Assembly (NCBI RefSeq): GCF_022678645.1
Contig: NZ_JALBWV010000003.1
Location: 124,001-188,000 of the forward strand
Length of the DNA: 64,000 nucleotides
Origin: Saccharopolyspora soli
GTDB taxonomy: Bacteria; Actinomycetota; Actinomycetes; Mycobacteriales; Pseudonocardiaceae
Direction of reading: 5' to 3'
This document shows, piece after piece, positions 27,377 to 36,511 of this stretch. The translations under genes were made by a program, and so were the position numbers. The notes below the pieces were generated by a model. It was not told where the DNA came from. It did no database searches and saw only the letters and a list, made by a program, of their open reading frames with translations. Position 1 is the stretch's first letter. Every line of letters starts with the position of its first letter.

Positions 27377-27876
27377 GGAGCACCGAGCACGCACGCGCGG
27401 TCGCGGAGTCGGTCACCGACCCGGAGCTGCCGGTGTTGACGCTGGCCGACCTCGGGGTGCTGCGCGATGTCGAGATGACCCACGACGGCGTGGTGGTCGT
27501 GTCGATCACGCCCACCTACTCCGGTTGCCCGGCGATGCACGAGATGCGCACCGACCTCACCCGTCGGCTGAGTGAAGCGGGTTTCACCGACGTCGAGGTG
27601 CGCACCGTGTTGGATCCACCGTGGACCACCGACTGGATCAGTGCCGCGGGTCGGCAGAAGCTCGCCGACTACGGCATCGCACCACCAAGCGCCGCGCCGC
27701 AGCGGGCATCCGGCCCGGTGGCCTTGACGTTGACGCCGCCGCGCGCCCGAATCCGCTGCCCGCAGTGCGGTTCGCTGGACACCGAGCAGGTCTCGCGGTT
27801 CAGCTCGACCGCGTGCAAAGCGTTGTACCGGTGCCGCTCGTGCCACGAACCCTTCGAGCACATCAAGGAGATCTGA
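27370..27876 (+). CDS. paaD: PaaD, DUF59-type Fe-S maturation protein of the epoxidase
   Basis: The 168-residue protein has an N-terminal DUF59/MIP18 fold (DPELPVLTLADLGVLRDV, TPTYSGCPAMHEMR) and a C-terminal zinc ribbon, CPQCGS then CRSCHEPFEH. It is needed for metal-centre assembly in the paa complex. ATG 27370 overlaps the paaC end by 7 bases and has GGAGG just upstream. Confidence 0.95.
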   Translation: MVRSTEHARAVAESVTDPELPVLTLADLGVLRDVEMTHDGVVVVSITPTYSGCPAMHEMRTDLTRRLSEAGFTDVEVRTVLDPPWTTDWISAAGRQKLADYGIAPPSAAPQRASGPVALTLTPPRARIRCPQCGSLDTEQVSRFSSTACKALYRCRSCHEPFEHIKEI

Positions 27877-27877
27877 C

Positions 27878-28981
27878 GTGGTCCGTCCCGCTCCCGTCGC
27901 CCCGGCCCCGCCGGTCCGGCGCCGTCGCACGTCGTTCCACCCGCTGCGGGTCAGCGACGTGGAGCGGCTGTGCGAGGACGCGGTGGCGGTCAGCTTCGAC
28001 GTCCCGCCGGAACTCGCCGCGGAGTTCGCCTTCCGGCCGGGCCAGTCGTTGACGCTGCGCCGCCGGGTGGACGGCCGCGAGGAGCGCCGGTCGTACTCGA
28101 TCTGCGCGCCGCACGGGTCCGCGCCGCGGATCGGGGTGCGATACGTGCCGGGCGGGCTGTTCTCCAGTTGGCTGGTGCGGGAGGTGCGTCCCGGCGACGA
28201 GATCGAGGTGCTGCCGCCCACCGGGAGTTTCACCCCGAATCTCGCCAAGCACGAACGCCACGTGTGCATCGCGGCTGGCTCGGGGATCACTCCGGTGTTG
28301 TCCATCGTGGCGTCGGTGCTGCGGGAGACGGATGCGACCGTGACGCTGCTGTACGGGAATCGGCGCAGCGGCACGGTGATGTTCTCCGACGAGCTCGCCG
28401 ATCTGAAGGACCGCTACCCGACCCGGCTGGAACTGGTGCACGTGCTGTCGCGGGAACCGCGCGAGTCGGAGCTGTTCACCGGTCGGTTGGACGCGGCGAA
28501 GATCCGGGCGATGCTGTCCACAGTGGTCGACGCCGACGAGGTGGACCAGTGGTGGCTGTGCGGGCCGTACGGCATGGTCCGCGACGCGCAGGACGTGCTG
28601 CGGGAGGGCGGCGTGGCCAGCGAGCGGATCCACCAGGAACTGTTCTACGTCGAGGACGTGCCGCCGGAACCGGCGCGCCACGAGGAACCGGCGATCGACG
28701 GCCCCACCAGCGAGGTCACCGTGGTGCTCGACGGCCGCGTGACGTCGATGTCGCTGCCCCGGAACATCCCGGTCCTGGACGCGGCCCAACGCGTCCGGCC
28801 CGACCTGCCGTTCGCCTGCAAGGGCGGCGTCTGCGGCACCTGCCGGGCCAAGCTCACCTGCGGCGAGGTCCGCATGCGCCGCAATTTCGCCCTGGAGGAA
28901 TCCGAACTCGCCGAGGGCTTCGTCCTCACCTGCCAGTCCCTCCCGACCACCGACACCATCACGGTCGACTTCGACGCCTGA
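27878..28981 (+). CDS. paaE: Phenylacetyl-CoA epoxidase reductase PaaE
   Basis: The 367-residue reductase passes electrons from NADPH to PaaA. It has an FAD domain (RRSYSICAP, near residue 67), an NAD domain (IAAGSGITPVLSIVAS, WWLCGPYGMV) and a C-terminal plant-type [2Fe-2S] domain. Cysteines lie in CKGGVCGTC and LTCQS. It uses a GTG start one base after the paaD stop and closes the operon. paaFGHJ are absent from the window. Confidence 0.95.
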   Translation: MVRPAPVAPAPPVRRRRTSFHPLRVSDVERLCEDAVAVSFDVPPELAAEFAFRPGQSLTLRRRVDGREERRSYSICAPHGSAPRIGVRYVPGGLFSSWLVREVRPGDEIEVLPPTGSFTPNLAKHERHVCIAAGSGITPVLSIVASVLRETDATVTLLYGNRRSGTVMFSDELADLKDRYPTRLELVHVLSREPRESELFTGRLDAAKIRAMLSTVVDADEVDQWWLCGPYGMVRDAQDVLREGGVASERIHQELFYVEDVPPEPARHEEPAIDGPTSEVTVVLDGRVTSMSLPRNIPVLDAAQRVRPDLPFACKGGVCGTCRAKLTCGEVRMRRNFALEESELAEGFVLTCQSLPTTDTITVDFDA

Positions 28982-29108
28982 GCGCTTTGGCGGGGGCGCG
29001 ATTCGGGCACCTGTCCCCAGTCGGAGTTCGTGATGCGTCGATCAATCGTGTGCTGGCCCGGCGCCGCCATTTCCCATTCATCGTCAACAGACACGCTGGG
29101 TTCGTCCG

Positions 29109-29672
29109 TTGATCACCGACGTCGCGGTTGGCCGGGTCGTCGACGCGGTGTCGCACAGCCCGTACTGGAAGAACACCGCCATCTTCATCACCGAGGACGA
29201 CGCGCAGAACGGCCCCGACCACGTCGACGCCCACCGCACGACGTCGCTCGTGGTCAGTCCGTACACGCAGACCGGCGAAGTGGACTCCACCATGTACAGC
29301 ACCGTGTCGATGATGCGGACGATGGAGCTGCTTGCCGGGATCGGACCGCTCACCCAGTTCGACGCCCTGGCGACACCGATGACGGCGAGTTTCACCAGTG
29401 CGCCGAACCTGAACCCGTTTACCGCGATCACGCCGTCGCAATCGCTCGACGAGGTCAACGCCGCGAACGCCCCAATGGCCGCGGCCTCGGCGCAGATGAA
29501 CTTCACCGAGGCCGACGTAGCACCCGAACAAGAGCTCAACCAGGCGATCTGGGCGAGCGTCAAACGCGCGGACATGCCGATGCCCGCGCCGAAGCACGCG
29601 GTGTCACCGGAGGTACCCGACGAAGCCGAGGAAGGTGACGGCGACCAGCCGACCGTCCGGCTAGGAGAGTAG
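29109..29672 (+). pseudogene. C-terminal fragment of a phosphoesterase-family protein
   Basis: The 187-residue frame reads SPYWKNTAIFITEDDAQNGP, then DHVDAHRTTSLVVSPYT, the metal-binding C-terminal part of bacterial phosphoesterase/acid-phosphatase-like proteins. That family is normally more than 400 residues with a signal peptide. The N-terminal half is missing upstream, where the sequence is non-coding back to paaE. The frame opens with TTG or ATG without a clear ribosome site. It is therefore most likely a truncated relic, though secreted or cytosolic expression of the fragment cannot be excluded. Confidence 0.65.
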
Positions 29673-29674
29673 GC

Positions 29675-29716
29675 GAAGGGCACTTCTCGCCACGTTGGTT
29701 GTGAGAAGTGCCCTTC
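29675..29716. terminator. Bidirectional hairpin terminator with GAAGGGCAC core
   Basis: GAAGGGCACTTCTC at 29675-29688 pairs with GAGAAGTGCCCTTC at 29703-29716. Two inner pairs extend it to 16 bp. It separates the phosphoesterase fragment from the convergent Ku gene and belongs to the same family as 4196 and 56027. Confidence 0.8.
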
Positions 29717-29740
29717 ACCAGCTCCGGGTGTCCACTGCGG

Positions 29741-30703
29741 TCAGGAGGCTTTGCGGGAGCGGCGGCCTTCGGTGCCGGTGGGTTTGCGGGTCGCTGCCGC
29801 GATCGCTTCCTCGAGTTCCGCTCGTTTCATCTTGGAGCGGCCCTTGATGTCCAGTTGCTTGGCCCGGTCGTCGAGTTCGGCCTTGCTCAGTTCGGACAGG
29901 TCCTCGGCGCGCTTTGGCTCGCGGCCCTTGCGGGCTTCGTCGACGCTGCGCCGCAGCGCCTCGGTGAGGTCGATGACGTCCGTCGGCGTCGGCGGTGCCT
30001 CCGCCGCGGCCACCTCGCCGCCGCGCGCCTTCTCGGTCAGCAGTTCCTCGACCTTCGCGGTGTAGGTGTCCTCGTACTGCTCCGGTTCCCACGGTCCGCT
30101 CATCGACTCGATGATCGTGGTGGCCATCTGCAGTTCCTTGTCCGACGGCTTCGCCTGCTCGTCGGAGTCGCCGACCAGTTCGCCAGGATCGCGGATCTCG
30201 TCGGCGAAGTACAACGTGTTCAGCGCCAGCACCTGGTGGTCCGCGCGCACCGCCGTGAGGTACTGCTTGCCGCGCAGCACGAAGGTCGCGATCCCCGCCT
30301 GGCTGGTCTCGCGCATCGCTTCGCGCAGCAGGTTGTAGGGCCGGACGTGTTCCTTGCTGTTGGGTGCCAGCCAGTAGGTCTTCTGGAAGTGCACCGGGTC
30401 GATCTCGCCGAGGTCGACGAACGTCGTGATGTCGATGGTGCGGGAGCGGCCGGGGGCGATCTCGTCGAGTTCGGACTGCTCCACGGTGACGATCCCGCCG
30501 TCGAACTCGCGACCTTTGACGATGTCTCCGTAGCCGACCTCGTCACCGGTGCGTTCGTTGACCCGCCGGTAGCGGATCCGGTCGGTGGTTCCGCGTGCGT
30601 ACTGGTGGAACTGGATGGTGTGGTCCTCGGTCGCGGCGTAGAGCCCGACCGGAATGGTCACCAGACCGAAGTTGATCGAGCCGGTCCAGATCTTCCGCGG
30701 CAT
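29741..30703 (-). CDS. ku: Ku protein of bacterial non-homologous end joining
   Basis: The 320-residue Ku homologue binds double-strand DNA ends and recruits LigD. MPRKIWTGSINFGLVTIPVG is the canonical N-terminus and RPYNLLREAMRET lies in the bridge region. Residues 250-320 form an extended C-terminal tail with a HeH/SAP-like motif, LSELSKAELDDRAKQLDIKG, ending in a basic stretch. ATG 30703 follows GGGAGG. ligD is not next to it. The DIKGRSKM tail motif is shared with the small protein at 17992. Confidence 0.95.
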   Translation of the reverse strand: MPRKIWTGSINFGLVTIPVGLYAATEDHTIQFHQYARGTTDRIRYRRVNERTGDEVGYGDIVKGREFDGGIVTVEQSELDEIAPGRSRTIDITTFVDLGEIDPVHFQKTYWLAPNSKEHVRPYNLLREAMRETSQAGIATFVLRGKQYLTAVRADHQVLALNTLYFADEIRDPGELVGDSDEQAKPSDKELQMATTIIESMSGPWEPEQYEDTYTAKVEELLTEKARGGEVAAAEAPPTPTDVIDLTEALRRSVDEARKGREPKRAEDLSELSKAELDDRAKQLDIKGRSKMKRAELEEAIAAATRKPTGTEGRRSRKAS

Positions 30704-30766
30704 GGCTGCCTCCCATCGCCCGGTGTTCACCATGCGGTGGTGGGCGCAAGATCGCAGAACTCCCGC

Positions 30767-32554
30767 TCATCGCCGTGGCGTCGAGTTGCCTCCGGTATTT
30801 CCCGCGGCATCGGGTGCGGAAACAAGGCGGTGGGTCCCGTCGGGCAGGCGCTGCGTCGTGCCGTGGCGAGCGAGCAGTTCCAACAAGGGAACCGCAACAC
30901 GACGCGAGGTGTCCAGTGCCTGGCGGGCCTGGCTGAGGGTGAACGGCTCGGGCAGCGACGCCAGGCGCGGCACCGCCAATTGCTCGGCGTCGGGCAGCAG
31001 CACCAGGCCGGGGGCCAGGCGCAGCAGCGCTCCGATGCGTGCGGCGGCGGCGAGTTCTTTGTCGCCGAGACCGAGCGCGGCGAGCTCGTCGGCGGTGGGC
31101 GCTTGGAACGGGTGGTCGATGAATCCCCGCCTGATCTCCTCGATCGCACGGCGGACCCGCTCGGGCAGCGGTGTCGGTCCGTTGCGCAGGCGACCTGCCC
31201 GCAGCGACACGCCAGCCGCCTGTGCGATTTCGGGCAGCAGCGCGGGATCGGGCAGGTCCAGGGCTCGACGTGCGGCTTCGGCGGGCATGCCGTCGTCGAG
31301 CGGATGGGTCTGGCGGTGCTGCGCCAGCAACGCCGCGAGGCGGTCGCAGAGGTCGGCTCGGTGCGCCTCGTCCAACAGCCACGGTCCAGGGCCGGGTGGC
31401 GCGGCACCCATCGCGCGCAAGTCGGCGGCCCGGACCAGGCGTCGTCGTCGTAGTTCTGCCACACCGTCGGGTTGCCCGTCCATGGTGGTCAGTTCAGCCG
31501 CTCGCGCTCGCGCGGCACCGCGCCTGGTCAACTGGGGCGGGCGCACATCGAGCACGACCAAGCCCCCGAAGATGCGCTGGCTGCCCGGATCGCGAAGCAG
31601 CGCACGGTCGCCGATGCGCAAGGGCAGCGGCGCGCGCAGCGCGAGTCGGGCGGTGTCGTGGCCGAGCGGGCGGACGCGAGTGCTGACGGCCGCTGCGCCG
31701 ATGTGCAGCATCAGTTCGCGCGGCAGGTCGACGGCCCGGTGGATCCTGACATCGAGCACGTCCGTGCTCAGCCAGCGTTCCGGGGTCAGCAGCACGCTTC
31801 CGCGCCGCGCCCGGTCGAGGTCGACGCCGCGCAGGTTGACCGCCACTCGTGCGACAGCGCTGACCTGCTGTTCAGCTGATCCCAGCGCTTGCAAGCCGCG
31901 CACCGCCACTTCCGCGTCGGCGGGATGCAGGTGCAAGTGGTCGCCACTGCGGATGGTGCCTGCGGCCAGGGTTCCGGTGACGACCGTTCCGGCGCCGGAG
32001 ATGGTGAACGCGCGATCGACCCAGAGCCGCACGTCGGCTTCCCGGTCCGCCTCGGGAAGTCGGTGGATGAGCTCGTCGAGTTCGTGTCGCAGTTCGCCCA
32101 AACCGGCACCCGTGCGTCCGCTGACGTGCACCACGGGGATGTCGGCCAGGCCGGTGTCCCGGAGCCGGTCATGGGCCTGTTCGCTCGCCGATCCCGGATC
32201 AGCCAGGTCGCAGCGGGTGACCGCGAGCAGCCCGTGCCGCACGCCGAGGGCGTCCAAGGCGTCGAGGTGTTCGCTGGACTGCGGCATCCAGCCCTCGTCG
32301 GCCGCGACGACGAACAGCACGGCGGGCACCGGGCCGACGCCAGCCAGCATGTTCGGCACGAACCGCTCGTGGCCGGGCACGTCGACGAACGCGGCCGTGC
32401 AGCCGTCCGGCAGCCGGGCCCATGCGAACCCGAGGTCGATGGTCAGCCCCCGGCGGCGTTCCTCCGCCCAGCGGTCCGGTTCCATCCCGGTGAGCTGGCG
32501 GATGAGCGTGGACTTGCCGTGATCCACGTGCCCGGCGGTGGCGATGACGTGCAT
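30767..32554 (-). CDS. selB: Selenocysteine-specific translation elongation factor SelB
   Basis: The 595-residue GTPase delivers Sec-tRNA to the ribosome at UGA. It has G1 GHVDHGKST, G2 RGLTID and G3 DVPGHE; the G4 position reads TRCD where many have NKxD. It also has beta-barrel domains and a C-terminal set of winged helices (about residues 380-595) that bind the SECIS hairpin. The ATG shares one base with the selA stop (TGATG), so the two genes are coupled. Its client is almost certainly fdhA at 37949. Confidence 0.95.
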   Translation of the reverse strand: MHVIATAGHVDHGKSTLIRQLTGMEPDRWAEERRRGLTIDLGFAWARLPDGCTAAFVDVPGHERFVPNMLAGVGPVPAVLFVVAADEGWMPQSSEHLDALDALGVRHGLLAVTRCDLADPGSASEQAHDRLRDTGLADIPVVHVSGRTGAGLGELRHELDELIHRLPEADREADVRLWVDRAFTISGAGTVVTGTLAAGTIRSGDHLHLHPADAEVAVRGLQALGSAEQQVSAVARVAVNLRGVDLDRARRGSVLLTPERWLSTDVLDVRIHRAVDLPRELMLHIGAAAVSTRVRPLGHDTARLALRAPLPLRIGDRALLRDPGSQRIFGGLVVLDVRPPQLTRRGAARARAAELTTMDGQPDGVAELRRRRLVRAADLRAMGAAPPGPGPWLLDEAHRADLCDRLAALLAQHRQTHPLDDGMPAEAARRALDLPDPALLPEIAQAAGVSLRAGRLRNGPTPLPERVRRAIEEIRRGFIDHPFQAPTADELAALGLGDKELAAAARIGALLRLAPGLVLLPDAEQLAVPRLASLPEPFTLSQARQALDTSRRVAVPLLELLARHGTTQRLPDGTHRLVSAPDAAGNTGGNSTPRR

Positions 32555-33843
32555 CAGGATGCCGCCAGCACCGCGCGACGCAGGTCGTCGTCCTGTTCAG
32601 GGGGAAGTGCGGCCAGGTCCAGCACGCAGTGACCGTGTTCGACGCGGGCGAGAACCGCCGGGCGTCCACCGCGCAGCAACTCGGCGAAGCGCGCGGGCAG
32701 TGCGACGGCCGCGCTGGGCAGCGCGACACCAGGTGCGCCGCCGCCACCCACAGTCGCCTCGCTGAGCTGCGCAGACGCCGAAACACCGGCGGCGTTGAAC
32801 GCCTCCGCAAGCCGTTCGGCGCGGCGCATCAGCTGCACCTGATCTTGGCGCAGTGCCAACGCGGTCGGCGTGCTCGGCCCGCGCACGGTGGCCTCCAACG
32901 CGGCGAGAGTGAGCTTGTCGACGCGCATCGCGCGAGCCAACGGGTGCCGACGCAGCCGTTGCACGATGTCGGCCGCGCCCAGCAGCAATCCCGCCTGGGG
33001 GCCGCCGAGCAGCTTGTCGCCGCTGGCGATGACCAGCTCGGCTCCATCGGCGAGCGTCGTGGTCGCGTCTGGCTCCTCCGGGAGGACCGGATGCGGCCGC
33101 AGCAGACCCGAACCGATGTCGACAACCACCGGCGCGTCGAGTTCGCGCAGCTCGGCGACCGGGACCGTTGCGGTGAAGCCGCTGATCACGAAGTTCGACG
33201 GGTGCACCTTGAGGACGAAGCCGGTATCCGGCCCCAGCGCCGCCCGGTAGTCGTCGAGCCGGGCCCGGTTGGTGGTGCCGACTTCGCGTAGTCGTGCACC
33301 GGTGGCGGTGAGCAGTTCGGGAATGCGGAAGCCGTCGCCGATCTCGATCATCTCGCCGCGCGCCAACACGATCTCGCGGCCCTGCGCGAGCGCGGTCGCG
33401 GCGAGCGCGAGGGCGGCGGCGCCGTTGTTGACCACGTGCGCCGCCTCGGCACGTGGCACGGCCGCCAGCAGCGCGGCGACGGCCGCCGCACCGCGTGGGC
33501 CGCGTCGGCCGGTGCGCAGGTCGAGTTCGACATCGGTGGTTCCGGCGGCCTGTCGCAGAGCGTCGATCGCGGCGTCGGACAGCGGAGCGCGACCGAGATT
33601 GGTGTGCAGGAGAACGCCGGTCGCGTTCAGCACCGGCCGGATGCTCGATGCTGCGTCTGGCAGCGCGGCCAGTGTCGCCGCGACGACGTCCGTCGGCTCG
33701 ATCTCGCCTGCCCGAGCCCGGCCCTGCGCGGTGTGCACCGCCTGCTTGACCACCCGATGTCCCAGATGCGCCGTCGCGGCGGCCACCTCGGGTTGGGCCA
33801 GCACCCGGTCGGTGCCCGGCACTCGCTGCCGCGGGTCGGCCAT
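32554..33843 (-). CDS. selA: L-seryl-tRNA(Sec) selenium transferase SelA
   Basis: The 429-residue PLP enzyme converts Ser-tRNA(Sec) to Sec-tRNA(Sec) using selenophosphate. VLNATGVLLHTNLGRAPLSD (71-90), VVNNGAAAL and the PLP lysine Lys277 in SGDKLLGGPQAG are conserved. ATG 33843 is the family-like start; upstream codons run into the divergent promoter region. It is coupled to selB. selD, which makes selenophosphate, is absent from the window. Confidence 0.95.
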   Translation of the reverse strand: MADPRQRVPGTDRVLAQPEVAAATAHLGHRVVKQAVHTAQGRARAGEIEPTDVVAATLAALPDAASSIRPVLNATGVLLHTNLGRAPLSDAAIDALRQAAGTTDVELDLRTGRRGPRGAAAVAALLAAVPRAEAAHVVNNGAAALALAATALAQGREIVLARGEMIEIGDGFRIPELLTATGARLREVGTTNRARLDDYRAALGPDTGFVLKVHPSNFVISGFTATVPVAELRELDAPVVVDIGSGLLRPHPVLPEEPDATTTLADGAELVIASGDKLLGGPQAGLLLGAADIVQRLRRHPLARAMRVDKLTLAALEATVRGPSTPTALALRQDQVQLMRRAERLAEAFNAAGVSASAQLSEATVGGGGAPGVALPSAAVALPARFAELLRGGRPAVLARVEHGHCVLDLAALPPEQDDDLRRAVLAAS

Positions 33844-33914
33844 GGGCCGCACTATAGGTCGGCCTCCTCGAACTGGCCGGTCAAGCGGCCAGCGGCGCTG
33901 GAACAAGCCGACTG

Positions 33915-33932
33915 TGACAATGATCGTTGACA
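33915..33932. promoter_or_regulatory. Imperfect palindrome between selA and the ephD-like gene
   Basis: TGACAATGATCGTTGACA pairs at 7 of 9 positions around its centre. It sits 21 bases before the ephD-like ATG and about 72 bases upstream of selA on the other strand, and could be an operator for either. Confidence 0.35.
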
Positions 33933-33952
33933 AAATCGGTACGCTGCCGGGT

Positions 33953-35707
33953 ATGGCCCGCACCCCGCGCGACTCCGGCAGGCGGCTGGACACCTCTGAC
34001 GGCCTGGGGCTGGCTGTGCGGGAACACGGCGATCCGACCGCCCCGACAGTGCTCGCGGTGCACGGCTACCCCGACGACAGCGCGATCTGGGACGGCGTCG
34101 TGGCAGCGCTGTCCGAGAAGTACCGCGTGGTCACCTACGACGTGCGCGGGGCGGGGGAGTCCGACAAGCCCCCGCAGACCGAGGCTTACCAGCTGGAGCA
34201 GCTCGCCGACGATCTCGCCCGAGTCATCGACGCGGTCAGCCCGGACCGGCCGGTGCACCTGCTCGCCCACGACTGGGGTTCTGTGCAGTGCTGGCACGCG
34301 GTCTCCGAGCGGCGTTCGGCCGACCGGTTCGCCTCGTTCACCTCGATCTCCGGTCCATGCCTGGACCACGTTGGGCGGTGGATGCGCGCGAAGTTGCGCC
34401 GACCGACGCCGCGGGGCTTGCGCGAGCTGATCACGCAGGTGGTCTTCTCCAGCTACATCGGCTTCTTCCAACTTCCCGTGCTACCTGAACTCGCGTGGCG
34501 AACCGGCCTGCTGCCGAAGCTGATCACCACGCTGGAGCGGTTCGACCCGTACGCGGCGGCGAATCCGACGCGGCCCGCGCTGTCCGACGGCCTGCACGGC
34601 TTGCAGCTGTACCGGGCGAACACGCGGGCGCGCATGTCGAAGCCCGAGGAGCGGCGTACTGGAATCCCGGTCCAGGTGCTCGCGCCCAACGGTGATCCGT
34701 TCGTGTCGGCGCCGTTGCAGACCGAAATCGCGCCGTGGGTGCCGAACCTGCGGGTGCGTCGGCTGCCCGGCGGCCACTGGCTGCCGCGTACCCGACCCGA
34801 GCTCGTCGCGCGCTGCACCGCGGAACTGGTCGAGCACGTCGAAGGTGGTGCGGAGCCGCGTGCCCTGCGGCGCAGCCGGGTGCGGCCGGGGCGGCACCAC
34901 TTCCAGGATCAGCTCGTGGTCGTTACCGGCGCGGGCAGCGGGATCGGGCAAGCCACGGCGCTGGGTTTCGCCGCGCAGGGTGCGCATGTGGTTGCCGCCG
35001 ACATCGACGGATCCGCCGCCGAACGCACTGCCGAGAAGGCCGGTGCGAACGCTACGCCGTACTGCGTCGATGTCGCTGATCGGACGGGCATGGAGCGTTT
35101 CGCCGCGCACGTGCACGCCGAACTCGGCACCCCGGATGTGGTGGTCAACAACGCTGGGATCGGCATCGCGGGCTCCTTCGCGGGCACCTCGGTCGCCGAC
35201 TGGGAGCAGGTCATCGACGTCAACCTGTGGGGCGTCATCCACGGCTGCCGGTTGTTCGCGGAGCAGATGATCGCCCGCGGCGAAGGCGGCCGGATCGTCA
35301 ACGTCGCTTCGGCAGCGGCGTACCTGCCATCGCGCGTGCTTCCGGCCTACAGCACCACGAAAGCCGCGGTGCTGGCGCTCAGCCAGTGCCTGCGGGCGGA
35401 GTTGGCCGCCGACGGGATCAAGGTCATCGCGATCTGTCCGGGCCTGGTCAACACCGGCATCACGACCAGCGCCCGGTTCGTCGGTATCGCGGATGCCGAG
35501 CAGGACCGGCTTCGCCGGGCCGTAAAGCGGCTGTACCGGCGGCGGAACTTCTCGTCGCACCGCGCGGCGGCGGAGATCCTGCGCGCCGTGCAGCGGGACG
35601 CCGCGATCGCGCCGATCACGGCCGAAGCGCGGGTCGGGCTGGTGCTCTCCCGCCTGACCCCCGGCTTGCTGCGCGCCGCGGCCAAAGCCGACCTGACGCC
35701 GCACTGA
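33953..35707 (+). CDS. Alpha/beta hydrolase-SDR fusion protein (EphD-like)
   Basis: The 584-residue fusion joins an N-terminal epoxide-hydrolase-type domain (1-300; nucleophile Asp107 in LLAHDWGS) to a C-terminal short-chain dehydrogenase. The SDR shows TGAGSGIG near 324-331, NNAG, and Tyr466/Lys470 in YSTTK. Domain order and length match mycobacterial EphD. ATG 33953 is preferred over ATG 33920, which would fall inside the palindrome; the ribosome site is weak. Likely acts on lipid epoxides or related ketones at the membrane or cytosol. It is divergent from selA and terminated at 35744. Confidence 0.88.
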   Translation: MARTPRDSGRRLDTSDGLGLAVREHGDPTAPTVLAVHGYPDDSAIWDGVVAALSEKYRVVTYDVRGAGESDKPPQTEAYQLEQLADDLARVIDAVSPDRPVHLLAHDWGSVQCWHAVSERRSADRFASFTSISGPCLDHVGRWMRAKLRRPTPRGLRELITQVVFSSYIGFFQLPVLPELAWRTGLLPKLITTLERFDPYAAANPTRPALSDGLHGLQLYRANTRARMSKPEERRTGIPVQVLAPNGDPFVSAPLQTEIAPWVPNLRVRRLPGGHWLPRTRPELVARCTAELVEHVEGGAEPRALRRSRVRPGRHHFQDQLVVVTGAGSGIGQATALGFAAQGAHVVAADIDGSAAERTAEKAGANATPYCVDVADRTGMERFAAHVHAELGTPDVVVNNAGIGIAGSFAGTSVADWEQVIDVNLWGVIHGCRLFAEQMIARGEGGRIVNVASAAAYLPSRVLPAYSTTKAAVLALSQCLRAELAADGIKVIAICPGLVNTGITTSARFVGIADAEQDRLRRAVKRLYRRRNFSSHRAAAEILRAVQRDAAIAPITAEARVGLVLSRLTPGLLRAAAKADLTPH

Positions 35708-35743
35708 CAGACCCAGCCGCACCTCGATCCCTACTGGGTGAGA

Positions 35744-35771
35744 GTTTGCAATTTCGCGAGAAATTGCGAAC
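35744..35771. terminator. Hairpin terminator after the EphD-like gene
   Basis: GTTTGCAATTTC (35744-35755) pairs with GAAATTGCGAAC (35760-35771), one G-T pair, loop GCGA. An incomplete copy of the same motif (CGCGAAATTGC) occurs near 48845. Confidence 0.65.
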
Positions 35772-35851
35772 CGCCCCCGCGGGAAAACCCCTCACGGCTG
35801 ATGTGCCTGGTGCCGTAGGGTCGGTTGGGAGTTGATTTTCCGGGAGGGGCA

Positions 35852-36490
35852 ATGGAACGCACCGGGCTGGTGGAGATCACGTCGCTGGACGAACTGCGCG
35901 AGGTCGTCGGCGAGCCGTTGCAGCGCGTCTTGGACAAGGAGCGGACCGCGCTGCACGACCTGGATCGCCAGTGGTTGGCGGCCTCGCCGTTCTGCCTGAT
36001 CGCCACCTCCGGCGCGGACGGGTCCTGCGATGTCTCGCCCAAGGGCGATCCGGCGGGGTTCACGCTGGTGCTGGACGAGGGCACCATCGCCATTCCGGAG
36101 CGGCCGGGCAACAGACGGGCCGACGGATTTCGCAACGTACTGGCAAATCCGCACGTCGGGTTGATCTACTTCGTCCCCGGCCGGAGTGACACGTTGCGCA
36201 TCAACGGCCGGGCCCGGCTGGTGCGGGAAGCGCCGTTCTTCGACCAGATGGTGGTGCGGGGCCACCGACCGGTGGTGGCCCTGGTGGTCGAGATCGAGCA
36301 GATCTTCCACCACTGCTCCAAGGCGTTCCTGCGGTCCGGGCTGTGGGACAGCGACACCTGGAACCCCGAAGCGCTGCCCTCGCGCGCCCGGATCGCCAAG
36401 AACCTGGAACGGCCCGACGAATCGCTGGCGGACCTGGAGCGCTACTACGGCCCCGAGTACGGCAAGTCCCTTTACAACGGGAATTCCTGA
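35852..36490 (+). CDS. Pyridoxamine 5'-phosphate oxidase-family flavoprotein
   Basis: The 212-residue protein fits the split-barrel PPOX family of the MSMEG_1061 type. FCLIATSGADGSCDVSPKGD is strand 1 and the flavin phosphate region; IPERPGNRRADGFRNVLANP and VGLIYFVPGRSDTLRINGRA follow. The C-terminal CSKAFLRSGLWD is also conserved. ATG 35852 has GGGAGGGG just upstream. It binds FMN or F420 and reduces small molecules; the physiological substrate is unknown. Confidence 0.85.
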   Translation: MERTGLVEITSLDELREVVGEPLQRVLDKERTALHDLDRQWLAASPFCLIATSGADGSCDVSPKGDPAGFTLVLDEGTIAIPERPGNRRADGFRNVLANPHVGLIYFVPGRSDTLRINGRARLVREAPFFDQMVVRGHRPVVALVVEIEQIFHHCSKAFLRSGLWDSDTWNPEALPSRARIAKNLERPDESLADLERYYGPEYGKSLYNGNS

Positions 36491-36511
36491 GCAGCGTCAC
36501 GGAATCTTCGG

